From: Bacteroidales bacterium
GTDB taxonomy: Bacteria; Bacteroidota; Bacteroidia; Bacteroidales; Dysgonomonadaceae
Direction of reading: 5' to 3'
NCBI GenBank assembly: GCA_012840785.1
Contig: DUVZ01000142.1
Location: 1-35,796 of the forward strand
DNA: 35,796 nucleotides
Made by a program: the position numbers and the translations under genes. Shown here in pieces: positions 1 through 8,386 of this stretch. The notes below the pieces were generated by a model. It had not been told where the DNA came from and searched no databases. It saw only the letters and a list, made by a program, of their open reading frames with translations. Within the stretch, counting starts at the first letter, position 1, and each line of letters begins with the position of its first letter.

Positions 1-1436
1 CCGATGCTTCTGTTAAAGAGAGCCAAGAGCGCATGATTTCTGCTTTACGCTTCAATGGTTATAAATTTCCTCGCAAACAAATTATTATAAATATGTCTCC
101 TGCCGATATTCGTAAAGAAGGTTCGGCATATGATTTACCTCTTGCTATTGGAGTAATGGCTGCTTCAGAATCTTTAAAAACAGATAAACTTGCAGATTAT
201 ATTATGATGGGAGAGCTCTCGCTTGACGGTACAATTCTTCCTATAAATGGTGTTTTGCCTATTGCTATTTTAGCAAAAGAGAGTGGTTTTAAAGGATTTA
301 TTTTACCAGAAGAGAATGCTAAAGAAGCCGCTGTAGTGGAAGATTTAGAAGTATTAGGAGTAAAGAATATAAAGGAAGTTGTTGAGTTTTTTAATGATGA
401 GAGTGTTGTAACTCCTACTTTTGTTGATCTCGATAAAGAGTTTTCAAACTATAATACTACCTTCGATTTTGATTTTTCTGATGTAAAAGGGCAAGAAAAT
501 GTAAAGCGTGCTATAGAAGTAGCTGCAGCAGGTGGTCATAATATTGTAATGATTGGTCCTCCAGGGTCAGGAAAATCGATGATGGCAAAAAGAATGCCCT
601 CTATTTTACCACCTTTCACTGTGGAAGAAGCTTTAGAAACCACTAAAATTCATAGTGTTGCTGGACGTATTGACACAAATACTGCACTAATGCCTCGACG
701 TCCTTTTCGTTCGCCACATCACACTATCAGCGATGTGGCAATGGTTGGTGGAGGAGCTTTTCCGCAACCAGGTGAAATAAGTTTGGCACACAATGGTGTT
801 TTGTTTCTCGACGAACTACCAGAATTCAATAGACGTGTGCTAGAAGTAATGCGTCAACCATTAGAAGACCGTCGAATTACAATTTCACGTGCAAAGTTTA
901 CAGTTGAGTATCCTGCAAGCTTTATGTTAGTTTCTGCTATGAATCCATGTCCTTGTGGATTTTACAATCATCCAGATAGAGAATGTGTTTGTGCTCCAGG
1001 TTCAGTACAAAAATATTTAAATAAAATTTCTGGCCCTTTGCTTGATAGAATAGATATTCATATTGAAATTGTTCCTGTTCCCTTCGATAAAATATCAGAT
1101 AGATCGCCTGCTGAACATAGTTCTGAAATACGTAAACGTGTTATAATGGCACGTAAAATTCAGGACGAACGTTTTAAGAATTTCGAAGGCGTATATTCCA
1201 ATGCTCAAATGACATCGAAATTGATTAATAAATTTGCTCTTCCCGATGCAACAGGCTTGCAGTTATTAAAAACAGCCATGGAACGCCTCAATCTTTCTGC
1301 AAGAGCCTATGATAGGATATTAAAAGTATCTCGCACTATTGCAGATTTAGAGGGAGCTGAGAAGGTAGAGCCTGCACATTTAGCCGAAGCTATTAATTAT
1401 CGCAATCTAGATAGAGAAACTTGGGCAATTCAGTAG
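1..1436 (+). CDS. YifB/ComM family Mg-chelatase-like AAA ATPase (5' end outside window)
   Basis: The reading frame is open from base 3, so the gene starts before the window and the ATG at 33 is internal (residues before it read DASVKESQER). The visible part has the N-terminal Lon-protease-like ChlI domain (to about residue 130 of the visible protein), then a Mg-chelatase AAA+ module with Walker A GPPGSGKS, Walker B-like LFLDELPEF, and the C-terminal Mg_chelatase_C region. The cysteine cluster NPCPCGF...CVC is typical of the family. ComM homologues are hexameric helicases that help branch migration during transformation; here the role is inferred by family only. No terminator is obvious before the next gene. 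Confidence 0.93.
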   Translation, partial: DASVKESQERMISALRFNGYKFPRKQIIINMSPADIRKEGSAYDLPLAIGVMAASESLKTDKLADYIMMGELSLDGTILPINGVLPIAILAKESGFKGFILPEENAKEAAVVEDLEVLGVKNIKEVVEFFNDESVVTPTFVDLDKEFSNYNTTFDFDFSDVKGQENVKRAIEVAAAGGHNIVMIGPPGSGKSMMAKRMPSILPPFTVEEALETTKIHSVAGRIDTNTALMPRRPFRSPHHTISDVAMVGGGAFPQPGEISLAHNGVLFLDELPEFNRRVLEVMRQPLEDRRITISRAKFTVEYPASFMLVSAMNPCPCGFYNHPDRECVCAPGSVQKYLNKISGPLLDRIDIHIEIVPVPFDKISDRSPAEHSSEIRKRVIMARKIQDERFKNFEGVYSNAQMTSKLINKFALPDATGLQLLKTAMERLNLSARAYDRILKVSRTIADLEGAEKVEPAHLAEAINYRNLDRETWAIQ

Positions 1437-1557
1437 GTCAACTTTAGTTTTGTAATCTAAATCTACTTAAAGTATTTTCATCTAATTGATAGCTTATCTG
1501 ACAATCTACATAAATTACAATATAGATATATCGATTATACTGTCATAAAAGGAGGAT

Positions 1558-1579
1558 AATTGTGTACTTTTGCACAATT
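1558..1579 (+). promoter_or_regulatory. -7 promoter box TACTTTTG enclosed by an inverted repeat
   Basis: TACTTTTG at 1565-1572 fits the Bacteroidota -7 consensus TAnnTTTG and lies 35 bases before the antiporter ATG. It is flanked exactly by AATTGTG (1558-1564) and CACAATT (1573-1579), a perfect 7-bp inverted repeat whose 8-base spacer is the promoter box itself. This geometry suggests an operator, but no regulator is known. Confidence 0.55.
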
Positions 1580-1606
1580 GTTTTAAACTAAAGAATAAAA
1601 AAGTAG

Positions 1607-2572
1607 ATGTTTATATTATCAATATTGATAATTGCTGGTTTTGCTGCATTAATATTTGGTGCAAATTGGCTAGTTGATGGGGCATCAGCCCTTGCCAAGA
1701 AATACAATGTATCCGATTTGATAATTGGACTTACAATTGTCTCTTTTGGTACATCAGCCCCCGAATTAGTCGTAAATTCATTAGCTTCATACAACGGATA
1801 TTCCGATATTATATTAGGTAATATATTAGGTAGCAACAATTTCAACCTCTTTATTACCCTTGGTATAGCTGGATTAATATATCCTATGAGGGTGCAGAAA
1901 TCCACAATTTGGAAAGAGATACCAATCTCATTTGGTGCTGCTCTTCTCTTTTATATGATGGCAAACAATTTTTTCTTCAGCGATACTACAGCTGTACTTA
2001 GAATTGATGGGGTTGTTCTTTTATTGTGTTTTGTAGCTTTTTTGTTTTATGTTTTCAAGGAGATGAAAGCAGGAAAAGAGCCTATAGAAGAGATTATTTA
2101 TATACCTAAATCAAATTTTAAAATATGGAGCCTCATAATATTGGGTTTGGCTGGATTAATAATTGGTGGACAGCTAGTTGTAGACAATGGTGTTAAATTG
2201 GCCACTTTATTAGGAATAAGCGAAAAAATTATTGGGTTAACAATTATTGCAGTCGGCACTTCTTTGCCCGAATTGCTAACTTCAGTTGTAGCAGCTTTAA
2301 AGAAAAATAGTGGAATTGCTATAGGTAATATTATTGGTTCTAATATTTTCAATATTTTACTCATATTATCTGTAAGCTCTTTGATTGCTCCAATTGAGTT
2401 TCATTCATATTTCAATTTAGATTTATATATATTATTAGGAGGTACTATATTTCTCTTTCTTTCTATGTTTGTTGGTAAAAGGAATAGATTAGATAGGTGG
2501 CAATCGGCTTTTCTTTTGATTTTCTATTTAGTTTATTCAGGATATTTAGTTTGGTTAGAATTAGCTCATTAA
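1607..2572 (+). CDS. Calcium/sodium antiporter, CaCA family (YrbG-like)
   Basis: A 321-residue, very hydrophobic inner-membrane protein with about ten membrane segments. It carries the two alpha-repeat signatures of the CaCA family: GLTIVSFGTSAPEL near residue 42 and GLTIIAVGTSLPEL near residue 206, each followed by a GNIxGSNxFN segment. These acidic PEL motifs bind the cation in known exchangers. Length and architecture match bacterial YrbG-type Na+/Ca2+ exchangers. A -7 box lies 35 bases upstream. The ion specificity is inferred from the family. Confidence 0.92.
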   Translation: MFILSILIIAGFAALIFGANWLVDGASALAKKYNVSDLIIGLTIVSFGTSAPELVVNSLASYNGYSDIILGNILGSNNFNLFITLGIAGLIYPMRVQKSTIWKEIPISFGAALLFYMMANNFFFSDTTAVLRIDGVVLLLCFVAFLFYVFKEMKAGKEPIEEIIYIPKSNFKIWSLIILGLAGLIIGGQLVVDNGVKLATLLGISEKIIGLTIIAVGTSLPELLTSVVAALKKNSGIAIGNIIGSNIFNILLILSVSSLIAPIEFHSYFNLDLYILLGGTIFLFLSMFVGKRNRLDRWQSAFLLIFYLVYSGYLVWLELAH

Positions 2573-2616
2573 TTAGTAAATATGTAATATATTTCTCTTC
2601 TTAATAATGAAATTGT

Positions 2617-2624
2617 TATTTTTG
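2617..2624 (+). promoter_or_regulatory. -7 promoter box TATTTTTG for the sulfatase pair
   Basis: TATTTTTG matches TAnnTTTG and sits 34 bases before ATG 2658. It lies downstream of the alternative ATG at 2607, which argues that the longer reading frame is not the real protein. Confidence 0.55.
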
Positions 2625-2657
2625 TATTTCGTAAAGAAACAAACAATCGTATATATT

Positions 2658-4208
2658 ATGCTACAAAAAACTTATTTAAAACTTTTAGGTCTCTCTAGTT
2701 TATCCTTACTTACTGCAGGATGCACTGAGAAGAGTAAAGAAATTAATTCTGAGTTGCCTAAAAAGCCTAATGTTATTATCATTTTGGCAGATGATATTGG
2801 ATATGGTGATTTAAGCTGTAATGGCGAGCCTACCATCAATACACCTAATGTGGATAATCTTGCATCACAAGGTGTTCGTTTTACCGATGCTCATGCAGTA
2901 GCGGCTACTAGTACTCCCTCACGCTATTCAATGCTTACAGGAAACTACAATTGGCGCCGCACTGATACTCACATTGCTGCAGGAGATGCAAAAATGATTA
3001 TCGAACCCCATGAATATACCATGGCTCAAATGTTTCAACAAGCTGGATATACTACTGCAGCTATTGGTAAATGGCATCTTGGATTGGGCAAAGAGAAAGG
3101 ACAACAAGATTGGAACGGCAAGATTGATTATGGACCACGTGAAATAGGTTTCGACTATTCTTATATAATGGCTGCCACGGGTGATCGTGTTCCTTGTGTT
3201 TATATAGAGAACCAGCGTGTAGCAAATTACGATCCAGAACACCCAATAGAGGTAAGCTATACAACTCCCTTTCCAGGAGAGCCATTGGGTAAAGATCATC
3301 CTGAACTTTTGACTGTGCAGAAACCAAGCCCAAACCACGGTCACGACCAAGCTATTGTAAATGGAGTTTCACGCATTGGATATATGAAAGGTGGCGGAAA
3401 AGCTCTTTGGTTGGATGAAAATATTGCTGATAGTATAACAGCTCATGCAGTATCTTTTATAAAAGAGAGCAAAGACAAGCCTTTCTTCTTGTACTTTGGC
3501 ACAAACGATATTCATGTTCCTCGTGTTCCACATCCACGTTTTAAAGGAAAAAGCGGAATGGGACCTCGTGGAGATGCTATTTTAGAATTTGATTGGAGTG
3601 TAGGACAAGTTGTGCAAGCTGTAAAAGATATCGGTGCAGAAGAAAATACTATCATTATCATAACTAGTGACAATGGTCCTGTTTTGGATGATGGATATAT
3701 AGATCAGGCAGTAGAACTACTGGGAGACCACCGCCCATGGGCAGATTTTAGAGGAGGCAAGTATAGTAGCTTTGAAGCTGGAACTCGCATTCCTTTAATT
3801 ATTGCTTTGCCAGGATATACAAAACCAATTGTATCGGATGCTCCAGTATCTCAAATAGACTTTTTTGCTTCGTTTGCAAAACTTACTGGAGTTAATCTCC
3901 CAGAAGGAGCAGCCAAAGATAGTAAGAATCAAATAGAGGTTCTTTTAGGCAATTCTACTCTAGGTCGTGATTATGTAATAGAATCGGCTGGTACACTTTC
4001 AGTGTCGGATGGCGAGTGGAAATATATTGAACCAAGCAATGGGTCTAGATATAACAGACTAACAGATATAGAATTAGGCAACGATACGCTTCCCCAGCTA
4101 TACAATCTAAAGGACGATATAGGTGAAAAGAACAATCTTTATCTTGATAATCCAGAGAAATTAGAAGAATTAAAAAATATATTGGAAGCAGAAAAAAACA
4201 AATTCTGA
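2658..4208 (+). CDS. Lipoprotein sulfatase, serine type, arylsulfatase A-like
   Basis: Start chosen at 2658: it gives a lipoprotein signal peptide with lipobox TAGC (Cys22) and follows the -7 box, whereas ATG 2607 precedes it. The sulfatase domain starts NVIIILADD, whose two aspartates bind the metal. The formylglycine motif is S-T-P-S-R with Ser85 as the residue to be oxidised, followed by MLTG; the second metal site is near TSDNG. Ser-type sites are matured by a radical SAM sulfatase-maturating enzyme (anSME), which is not identified here. Expected to remove sulfate from a glycan at the cell surface or in the periplasm; the exact substrate cannot be read from the sequence. It is followed 35 bases later by a second sulfatase. 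Confidence 0.92.
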   Translation: MLQKTYLKLLGLSSLSLLTAGCTEKSKEINSELPKKPNVIIILADDIGYGDLSCNGEPTINTPNVDNLASQGVRFTDAHAVAATSTPSRYSMLTGNYNWRRTDTHIAAGDAKMIIEPHEYTMAQMFQQAGYTTAAIGKWHLGLGKEKGQQDWNGKIDYGPREIGFDYSYIMAATGDRVPCVYIENQRVANYDPEHPIEVSYTTPFPGEPLGKDHPELLTVQKPSPNHGHDQAIVNGVSRIGYMKGGGKALWLDENIADSITAHAVSFIKESKDKPFFLYFGTNDIHVPRVPHPRFKGKSGMGPRGDAILEFDWSVGQVVQAVKDIGAEENTIIIITSDNGPVLDDGYIDQAVELLGDHRPWADFRGGKYSSFEAGTRIPLIIALPGYTKPIVSDAPVSQIDFFASFAKLTGVNLPEGAAKDSKNQIEVLLGNSTLGRDYVIESAGTLSVSDGEWKYIEPSNGSRYNRLTDIELGNDTLPQLYNLKDDIGEKNNLYLDNPEKLEELKNILEAEKNKF

Positions 4209-4243
4209 TTCTCTCTATTGTAAAAAGCAACAACTATATTTCT

Positions 4244-5815
4244 ATGCAAAAAATTAATTCAAAACTCTTATATCCTTTAGCAGGATTAGCCACATTGGCA
4301 TCTTGTGGAGGTGGAGAGAAAGCTGAGCTAGCAAAGCCATTAAACATCGTTTATATCATGACTGACGATCATACACGTCAGATGATGAGTAGCTACGACA
4401 ACAGGCACATCGAAACCCCTAATTTAGATAGAATTGCTGAAGGTGGCGTTCTTTTCGAGAATGCTTTTGTGTGCAACTCCATTTCGGGTCCTAGCCGTGC
4501 AGCATTGTTAACTGGTAAACACAGTCACAAAAACGGAAAGATGGACAATCATACAAAGTTTGATGGAGACCAACAAACTGTTCAACAATTGCTAAAAGGC
4601 GCTGGTTACCAAACAGCTATGATTGGCAAATGGCATTTAGACAGTGAACCAACCAATTTCGACTTCTGGGAAATACTTCCAGGGCAAGGCGATTATTACA
4701 ATCCTGTTTTTATTACACCCGAAGGAAATAAAAACTATGAAGGCTATGTAACAGACATCATTACTGATATGAGCATCGATTGGATGGAGAATGAAAGAGA
4801 CAAGGAAGAGCCTTTCTGTCTGTTTATTCACCACAAAGTTGCACACCGCAATTGGATGAGCGATACTACTCATTTATCACTTTATGAAGATAAAGTGTTT
4901 GAACTTCCAGGTAATTTTTATGACGACTATGAAGGTCGTATTGCCGCTGCAGAACAAGAAATGAGCATTGCCAGTGATCATGATATGGATATCGTAAACG
5001 ACCTTAAAATGATGCGAGAAGGTGTTGAAACTAGACTTTCAGGTGGATATATTCATGGAACTTACGCGCGGATGAATGAGGCACAAAAAGCTGCATGGGA
5101 CAAACATTATAATCCTATTATTGAACAGTTTTATGCAGCTAATCTAAAAGGAAATGAACTAGCAGAATGGAAGTATCAACGCTATATGCGCGACTATGCT
5201 AAAACCATTAAATCACTTGACGAAAATGTTGGTCGTGTACTCGATTACCTTGAACAAAACGATATGTTGGAAAATACAATTATTATTTACACATCAGATC
5301 AAGGTTTCTATATGGGCGAGCATGGTTGGTTCGACAAGCGCTTTATGTATGAAGAGTCGATGAGTACACCACTTGTTATGCACCTACCTTCTCACTTAAA
5401 GAAAAGAGGCAATATTTCGGTTCTAGCTCAAAATATCGACTTTGCACCCACTATGTTGGACATTGCAGGAGCTGATATTCCGGAAGATATTCAAGGTGTT
5501 TCATTGTTACCATTGTTGAAAGACGAAGTTGACCCTAAAGATTGGCGCAAATCATTGTATTACCATTTCTATGAATTCCCATCAGAACATATGGTTAAAC
5601 GTCATTATGGAGTAAGAACAGAGCGTTACAAATTGATTCACTTCTACAATGATATAGATTCATGGGAGCTTTTCGACCTACAAGAAGATATAGAGGAAAT
5701 GCACAATCTATATGGAAAGCCTGGATATGAAGAAATTACAAAAGAGCTAAAAGCAGAATTGAAAAATTTACAAGAGAAATATGACGACCCGATACGTGAA
5801 GTGTATCCGTTGTAA
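4244..5815 (+). CDS. Lipoprotein sulfatase, serine type, GlcNAc-6-sulfatase/iduronate-sulfatase-like
   Basis: A 523-residue sulfatase with lipobox LASC (Cys21). The metal-binding start is NIVYIMTDD, the formylglycine motif is S-G-P-S-R with catalytic Ser81, GKWHL lies near residue 130, and the second metal site is in TSDQGFYMGEHGWFDKR. The C-terminal region resembles DUF4976 (YHFYE...YKLIHFY...WELFDLQEDIEEMHNL). The overall pattern resembles Bacteroides heparan-type N-acetylglucosamine-6-O-sulfatases, but assignment to one S1 subfamily is uncertain. It probably shares a transcript with the preceding sulfatase and ends at a strong hairpin terminator. The pair has no SusC/SusD or polysaccharide lyase neighbour in the window. 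Confidence 0.92.
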   Translation: MQKINSKLLYPLAGLATLASCGGGEKAELAKPLNIVYIMTDDHTRQMMSSYDNRHIETPNLDRIAEGGVLFENAFVCNSISGPSRAALLTGKHSHKNGKMDNHTKFDGDQQTVQQLLKGAGYQTAMIGKWHLDSEPTNFDFWEILPGQGDYYNPVFITPEGNKNYEGYVTDIITDMSIDWMENERDKEEPFCLFIHHKVAHRNWMSDTTHLSLYEDKVFELPGNFYDDYEGRIAAAEQEMSIASDHDMDIVNDLKMMREGVETRLSGGYIHGTYARMNEAQKAAWDKHYNPIIEQFYAANLKGNELAEWKYQRYMRDYAKTIKSLDENVGRVLDYLEQNDMLENTIIIYTSDQGFYMGEHGWFDKRFMYEESMSTPLVMHLPSHLKKRGNISVLAQNIDFAPTMLDIAGADIPEDIQGVSLLPLLKDEVDPKDWRKSLYYHFYEFPSEHMVKRHYGVRTERYKLIHFYNDIDSWELFDLQEDIEEMHNLYGKPGYEEITKELKAELKNLQEKYDDPIREVYPL

Positions 5816-5837
5816 TTAGCTCTTAAAACAATATTTT

Positions 5838-5873
5838 AAAAACCGATTCTAAATTATACGAATCGGTTTTTTT
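5838..5873. terminator. Bidirectional intrinsic terminator
   Basis: Arms AAACCGATTC and GAATCGGTTT form a 10-bp stem with a 10-base AT-rich loop, followed by a T run on the plus strand. A T run also follows on the minus strand, so it can serve both the sulfatase operon and the converging EamA gene. Confidence 0.85.
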
Positions 5874-5911
5874 CATGTTATAGATACCGATAAAGGTATA
5901 AATTATGGGTG

Positions 5912-6802
5912 TTATCTCTTTATTTTTCTCACTCCATATTCATTAAATAGAATACCCCCTACAATAAGTAATAATCCAATAAATGTTGTAAAGTATATCT
6001 GTTCACCTAATACAGAGCGAATAATGAATAGAGAGATAAAGGGAGAGAGATAACACAACTGATTAATAAGAGATGGATTGTCTGTTTTTTTGAGTGCTAA
6101 ACTAAAAAATATAAAAGGGATTGCCATTTCAAACAAACCTACATATATGGCAGACAATAATCCTTTAGATGAATACAACTGTATGTCTATAAAAAATAGT
6201 CCAACAAGTAGAAATAAAGAACCAAAGAAAAAGCTTATAAATAGCGCCAATATATTATCAATGTGCTCACTCTTTTTGTTGAATATCCAAAACGAAGCCC
6301 ACACAAATGCACTCAAAAATGCAAGTATCAACCCTGTTATTGAAAGTTTTACCCCTACAATTGTACTAGAGCCAAGTGAAATAAGCGCCACTCCACCTAG
6401 CGATATTGCCATGCCTAAATACTTTAATAGAGGTATACGTTCTCTTGTAACTAATGCTAATAGCAATGTAAGCACAATAGCCCACGAATAATTGATTGAT
6501 TGAGCAATTTGAGCCGGAAGCAAATCATATGCTTTAAATAGAATTAAGTAATATCCTGCAGGACTGAGCATACCTGTAATAGCAAAAAGTACCCACTCTT
6601 TGCGAGTAATTGATTTTACAAGATACCATTTCTTCTGAATAGTGATTAATAAAGCAAAAAGCATCGATGCTGTAATTGCTGCTACAAGCAAGAGTTCATA
6701 ATAAGAATAATGTCTCAAACCTATTTTAAACGCCGATGCTACAGTAGACCAGCTTGCTACAGCAATAGCAATATAGATTAATGATTTTGATGAATCTTTC
6801 AT
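5912..6802 (-). CDS. EamA/DMT-family transporter
   Basis: 296 residues with about ten predicted membrane helices in two EamA repeats. The first repeat starts at SLIYIAIAVASWSTVASAFK and the second around LSITGLILAFLSAFVWASFW. The protein ends in a short basic tail (EYGVRKIKR), as is common in DMT exporters. The substrate cannot be predicted. It follows the M15 peptidase gene after 50 bases on the same strand and is probably the last gene of an alkA-like/M15/eamA transcript, ending at the shared hairpin at 5838-5873. Confidence 0.88.
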   Translation of the reverse strand: MKDSSKSLIYIAIAVASWSTVASAFKIGLRHYSYYELLLVAAITASMLFALLITIQKKWYLVKSITRKEWVLFAITGMLSPAGYYLILFKAYDLLPAQIAQSINYSWAIVLTLLLALVTRERIPLLKYLGMAISLGGVALISLGSSTIVGVKLSITGLILAFLSAFVWASFWIFNKKSEHIDNILALFISFFFGSLFLLVGLFFIDIQLYSSKGLLSAIYVGLFEMAIPFIFFSLALKKTDNPSLINQLCYLSPFISLFIIRSVLGEQIYFTTFIGLLLIVGGILFNEYGVRKIKR

Positions 6803-6852
6803 TTATTCAACTAATTGTATTTATACACTTACTATTTTGCAAGGTTATACTT

Positions 6853-7527
6853 TTATTTTTTATCAAAATGGTGGTCATCCCAATATTTACTAAAATAGTG
6901 TCCCCATCTAAATCCACGTTTGCTAAATTCCTCCACAATTGGATGATTAGGGTGCAATGTTCCATTCACTGTTGTGTCTAACACCGCTCCAAGAGGCTGA
7001 TTGGAGCGATTCTCTATTTTCCATCTCAGTGGATTGAAGCGAGGATTTATGTCTATTGCCATTCCTTTTGCATGGAGAGAGTAGCTGGTGTTTCGATAAC
7101 AAAAACTATAGGTGTTGTTGTTAGCCATTGATAGACTGTCGCTCCAATTGTAGGCTACAATGGGTATTGCTCTTTCAATTACAAACTCCTGCTCAAGCAT
7201 CAGCTCAAATATCTCCTTTATATCGGCTACAAGTCGTTTGTTGGTCAATATTTGTCCTTTATGTAGTTTGCTATCTGTAGATATATAGGTTACATCTATT
7301 AACTCTAACTCATCAATAATATTTTGAGGTGCATTTGCACCTTCAATAGCTTCAGTAAAAGTGAAACGGCTATCAATTATAATGGTGTCTGTTTCTTGCT
7401 TCTCTTCTTTTACAATGTTGTTTTCTGCAATTGTTTCTTCTATAGATTTCTTCTCTTCATTGCTTTTATTTTGATGGCAAGCATTGAAAACTATTAAAAT
7501 TGACAGAGTTAGAAAAAAATAGCGCAT
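6853..7527 (-). CDS. M15-family (VanY/L-Ala-D-Glu type) peptidase lipoprotein
   Basis: 224 residues. The N-terminus is a lipoprotein signal with a probable lipidated Cys in FNAC, then a Glu/Lys-rich linker to about residue 50. The C-terminal half has the M15 zinc motifs: SLHAKGMAIDI (the S-x-H-x-x-G-x-A-x-D pattern) and the terminal WDDHHF, whose histidine completes the zinc site. This fits a D-Ala-D-Ala or L-Ala-D-Glu peptidoglycan peptidase acting outside the inner membrane. It begins 18 bases after the glycosylase stop codon, so the two are probably co-transcribed. Which cell-wall bond it cuts is not decided by sequence. Confidence 0.85.
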   Translation of the reverse strand: MRYFFLTLSILIVFNACHQNKSNEEKKSIEETIAENNIVKEEKQETDTIIIDSRFTFTEAIEGANAPQNIIDELELIDVTYISTDSKLHKGQILTNKRLVADIKEIFELMLEQEFVIERAIPIVAYNWSDSLSMANNNTYSFCYRNTSYSLHAKGMAIDINPRFNPLRWKIENRSNQPLGAVLDTTVNGTLHPNHPIVEEFSKRGFRWGHYFSKYWDDHHFDKK

Positions 7528-7545
7528 AGATGATGAAGTTTTTGT

Positions 7546-8208
7546 TTATTTACCTTTTGTCTGTTTAGGAGCATAATCTTTCAAATTGCAAGCACCTCCA
7601 GCAATTTCCCACAGATAGAGAGAAGCAACAGAAGCATAAGGAGAATATCTTCTTTTATATTTTTGGAACAACTTCTTGTCTATTTTTCTATGACGATGGA
7701 GCATTCGCAATCCGCGATGAATAGCAAGGTCGCCCCAACTCATAATATTAGAACGTTGCATACTGAAAATTAAAATCATCTCAGCAGTCCAAATTCCTAC
7801 ACCGTTTAGTGCAGTAAGTTTTTTTACTACTTCTTCGTCCGTCAGAGTATAGAGTTCATCGATATCCAACTCTCCATCAACTATAGCAGCAGCAGCCTGT
7901 TTAATATAGTTTGCTTTTCGCATCGACATACCACATTGTTGTATCTCTTCAACTGGTGCGTTATTCAATGCTTTGGGTGTAATATCAGGGTATTGATTCT
8001 TGAAACGTCCCCAAACTGTATCCATTGCTTTTGACGATATTTGTTGTCCTATTATAGAGTTAACCAATGCAGTAAATAAATCTGGAATTACTTTGCGTTC
8101 AATTGGTCCAATTTCATCAATGACTGCACCAAGCGCCGAATCTACATTTTTTAGATACTCTATCTCCTTCTCTCCATATATAAAGATTGTTGTCATATTT
8201 TTTTGCAT
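7546..8208 (-). CDS. DNA-3-methyladenine glycosylase II (AlkA-like, HhH-GPD)
   Basis: About 220 residues. The HhH-GPD fold is recognised from GQQISSKAMDTVWGRF, the helix-hairpin-helix LNGVGIWTAEMIL, and the catalytic aspartate in WGDLAIHRG about 20 residues later. There is no C-terminal FeS cysteine cluster, which excludes MutY/Nth and fits the AlkA branch. It would remove alkylated bases in base excision repair. Start is either ATG 8208 or ATG 8196 (MTTIF); both lie downstream of a TATTTTTG box on this strand at 8221-8228. It heads a probable three-gene minus-strand transcript. Confidence 0.88.
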   Translation of the reverse strand: MQKNMTTIFIYGEKEIEYLKNVDSALGAVIDEIGPIERKVIPDLFTALVNSIIGQQISSKAMDTVWGRFKNQYPDITPKALNNAPVEEIQQCGMSMRKANYIKQAAAAIVDGELDIDELYTLTDEEVVKKLTALNGVGIWTAEMILIFSMQRSNIMSWGDLAIHRGLRMLHRHRKIDKKLFQKYKRRYSPYASVASLYLWEIAGGACNLKDYAPKQTKGK

Positions 8209-8220
8209 TTATGATTCACA

Positions 8221-8228
8221 CAAAAATA
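8221..8228 (-). promoter_or_regulatory. -7 promoter box TATTTTTG for the alkA-like operon
   Basis: The minus strand reads TATTTTTG here, 12 bases before the first ATG of the glycosylase gene. It matches TAnnTTTG. Confidence 0.5.
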
Positions 8229-8304
8229 GGCAAAATGTATAGTGAAAAGACTCTTTATCACTAATTTATTTTAGCTATGCATTGGTTGCTTTAAGTTAAT
8301 TTGT

Positions 8305-8312
8305 TATGTTTG
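8305..8312 (+). promoter_or_regulatory. Possible -7 box TATGTTTG
   Basis: TATGTTTG matches TAnnTTTG and lies 74 bases before the ATG at 8387. No convincing -33 element has the usual spacing, so this is a weak call. Confidence 0.35.
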
Positions 8313-8386
8313 TTTTTTAATTTTCTATTACACTATTTAGCCTAATCAACTACTTCTATTATTACCATTTAAAATAACCTAAAAAT

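Noticed and set aside
2607-2657. Upstream start for the first sulfatase
   Set aside because: It precedes the predicted promoter box and would hide the clear lipoprotein signal peptide that starts at 2658.
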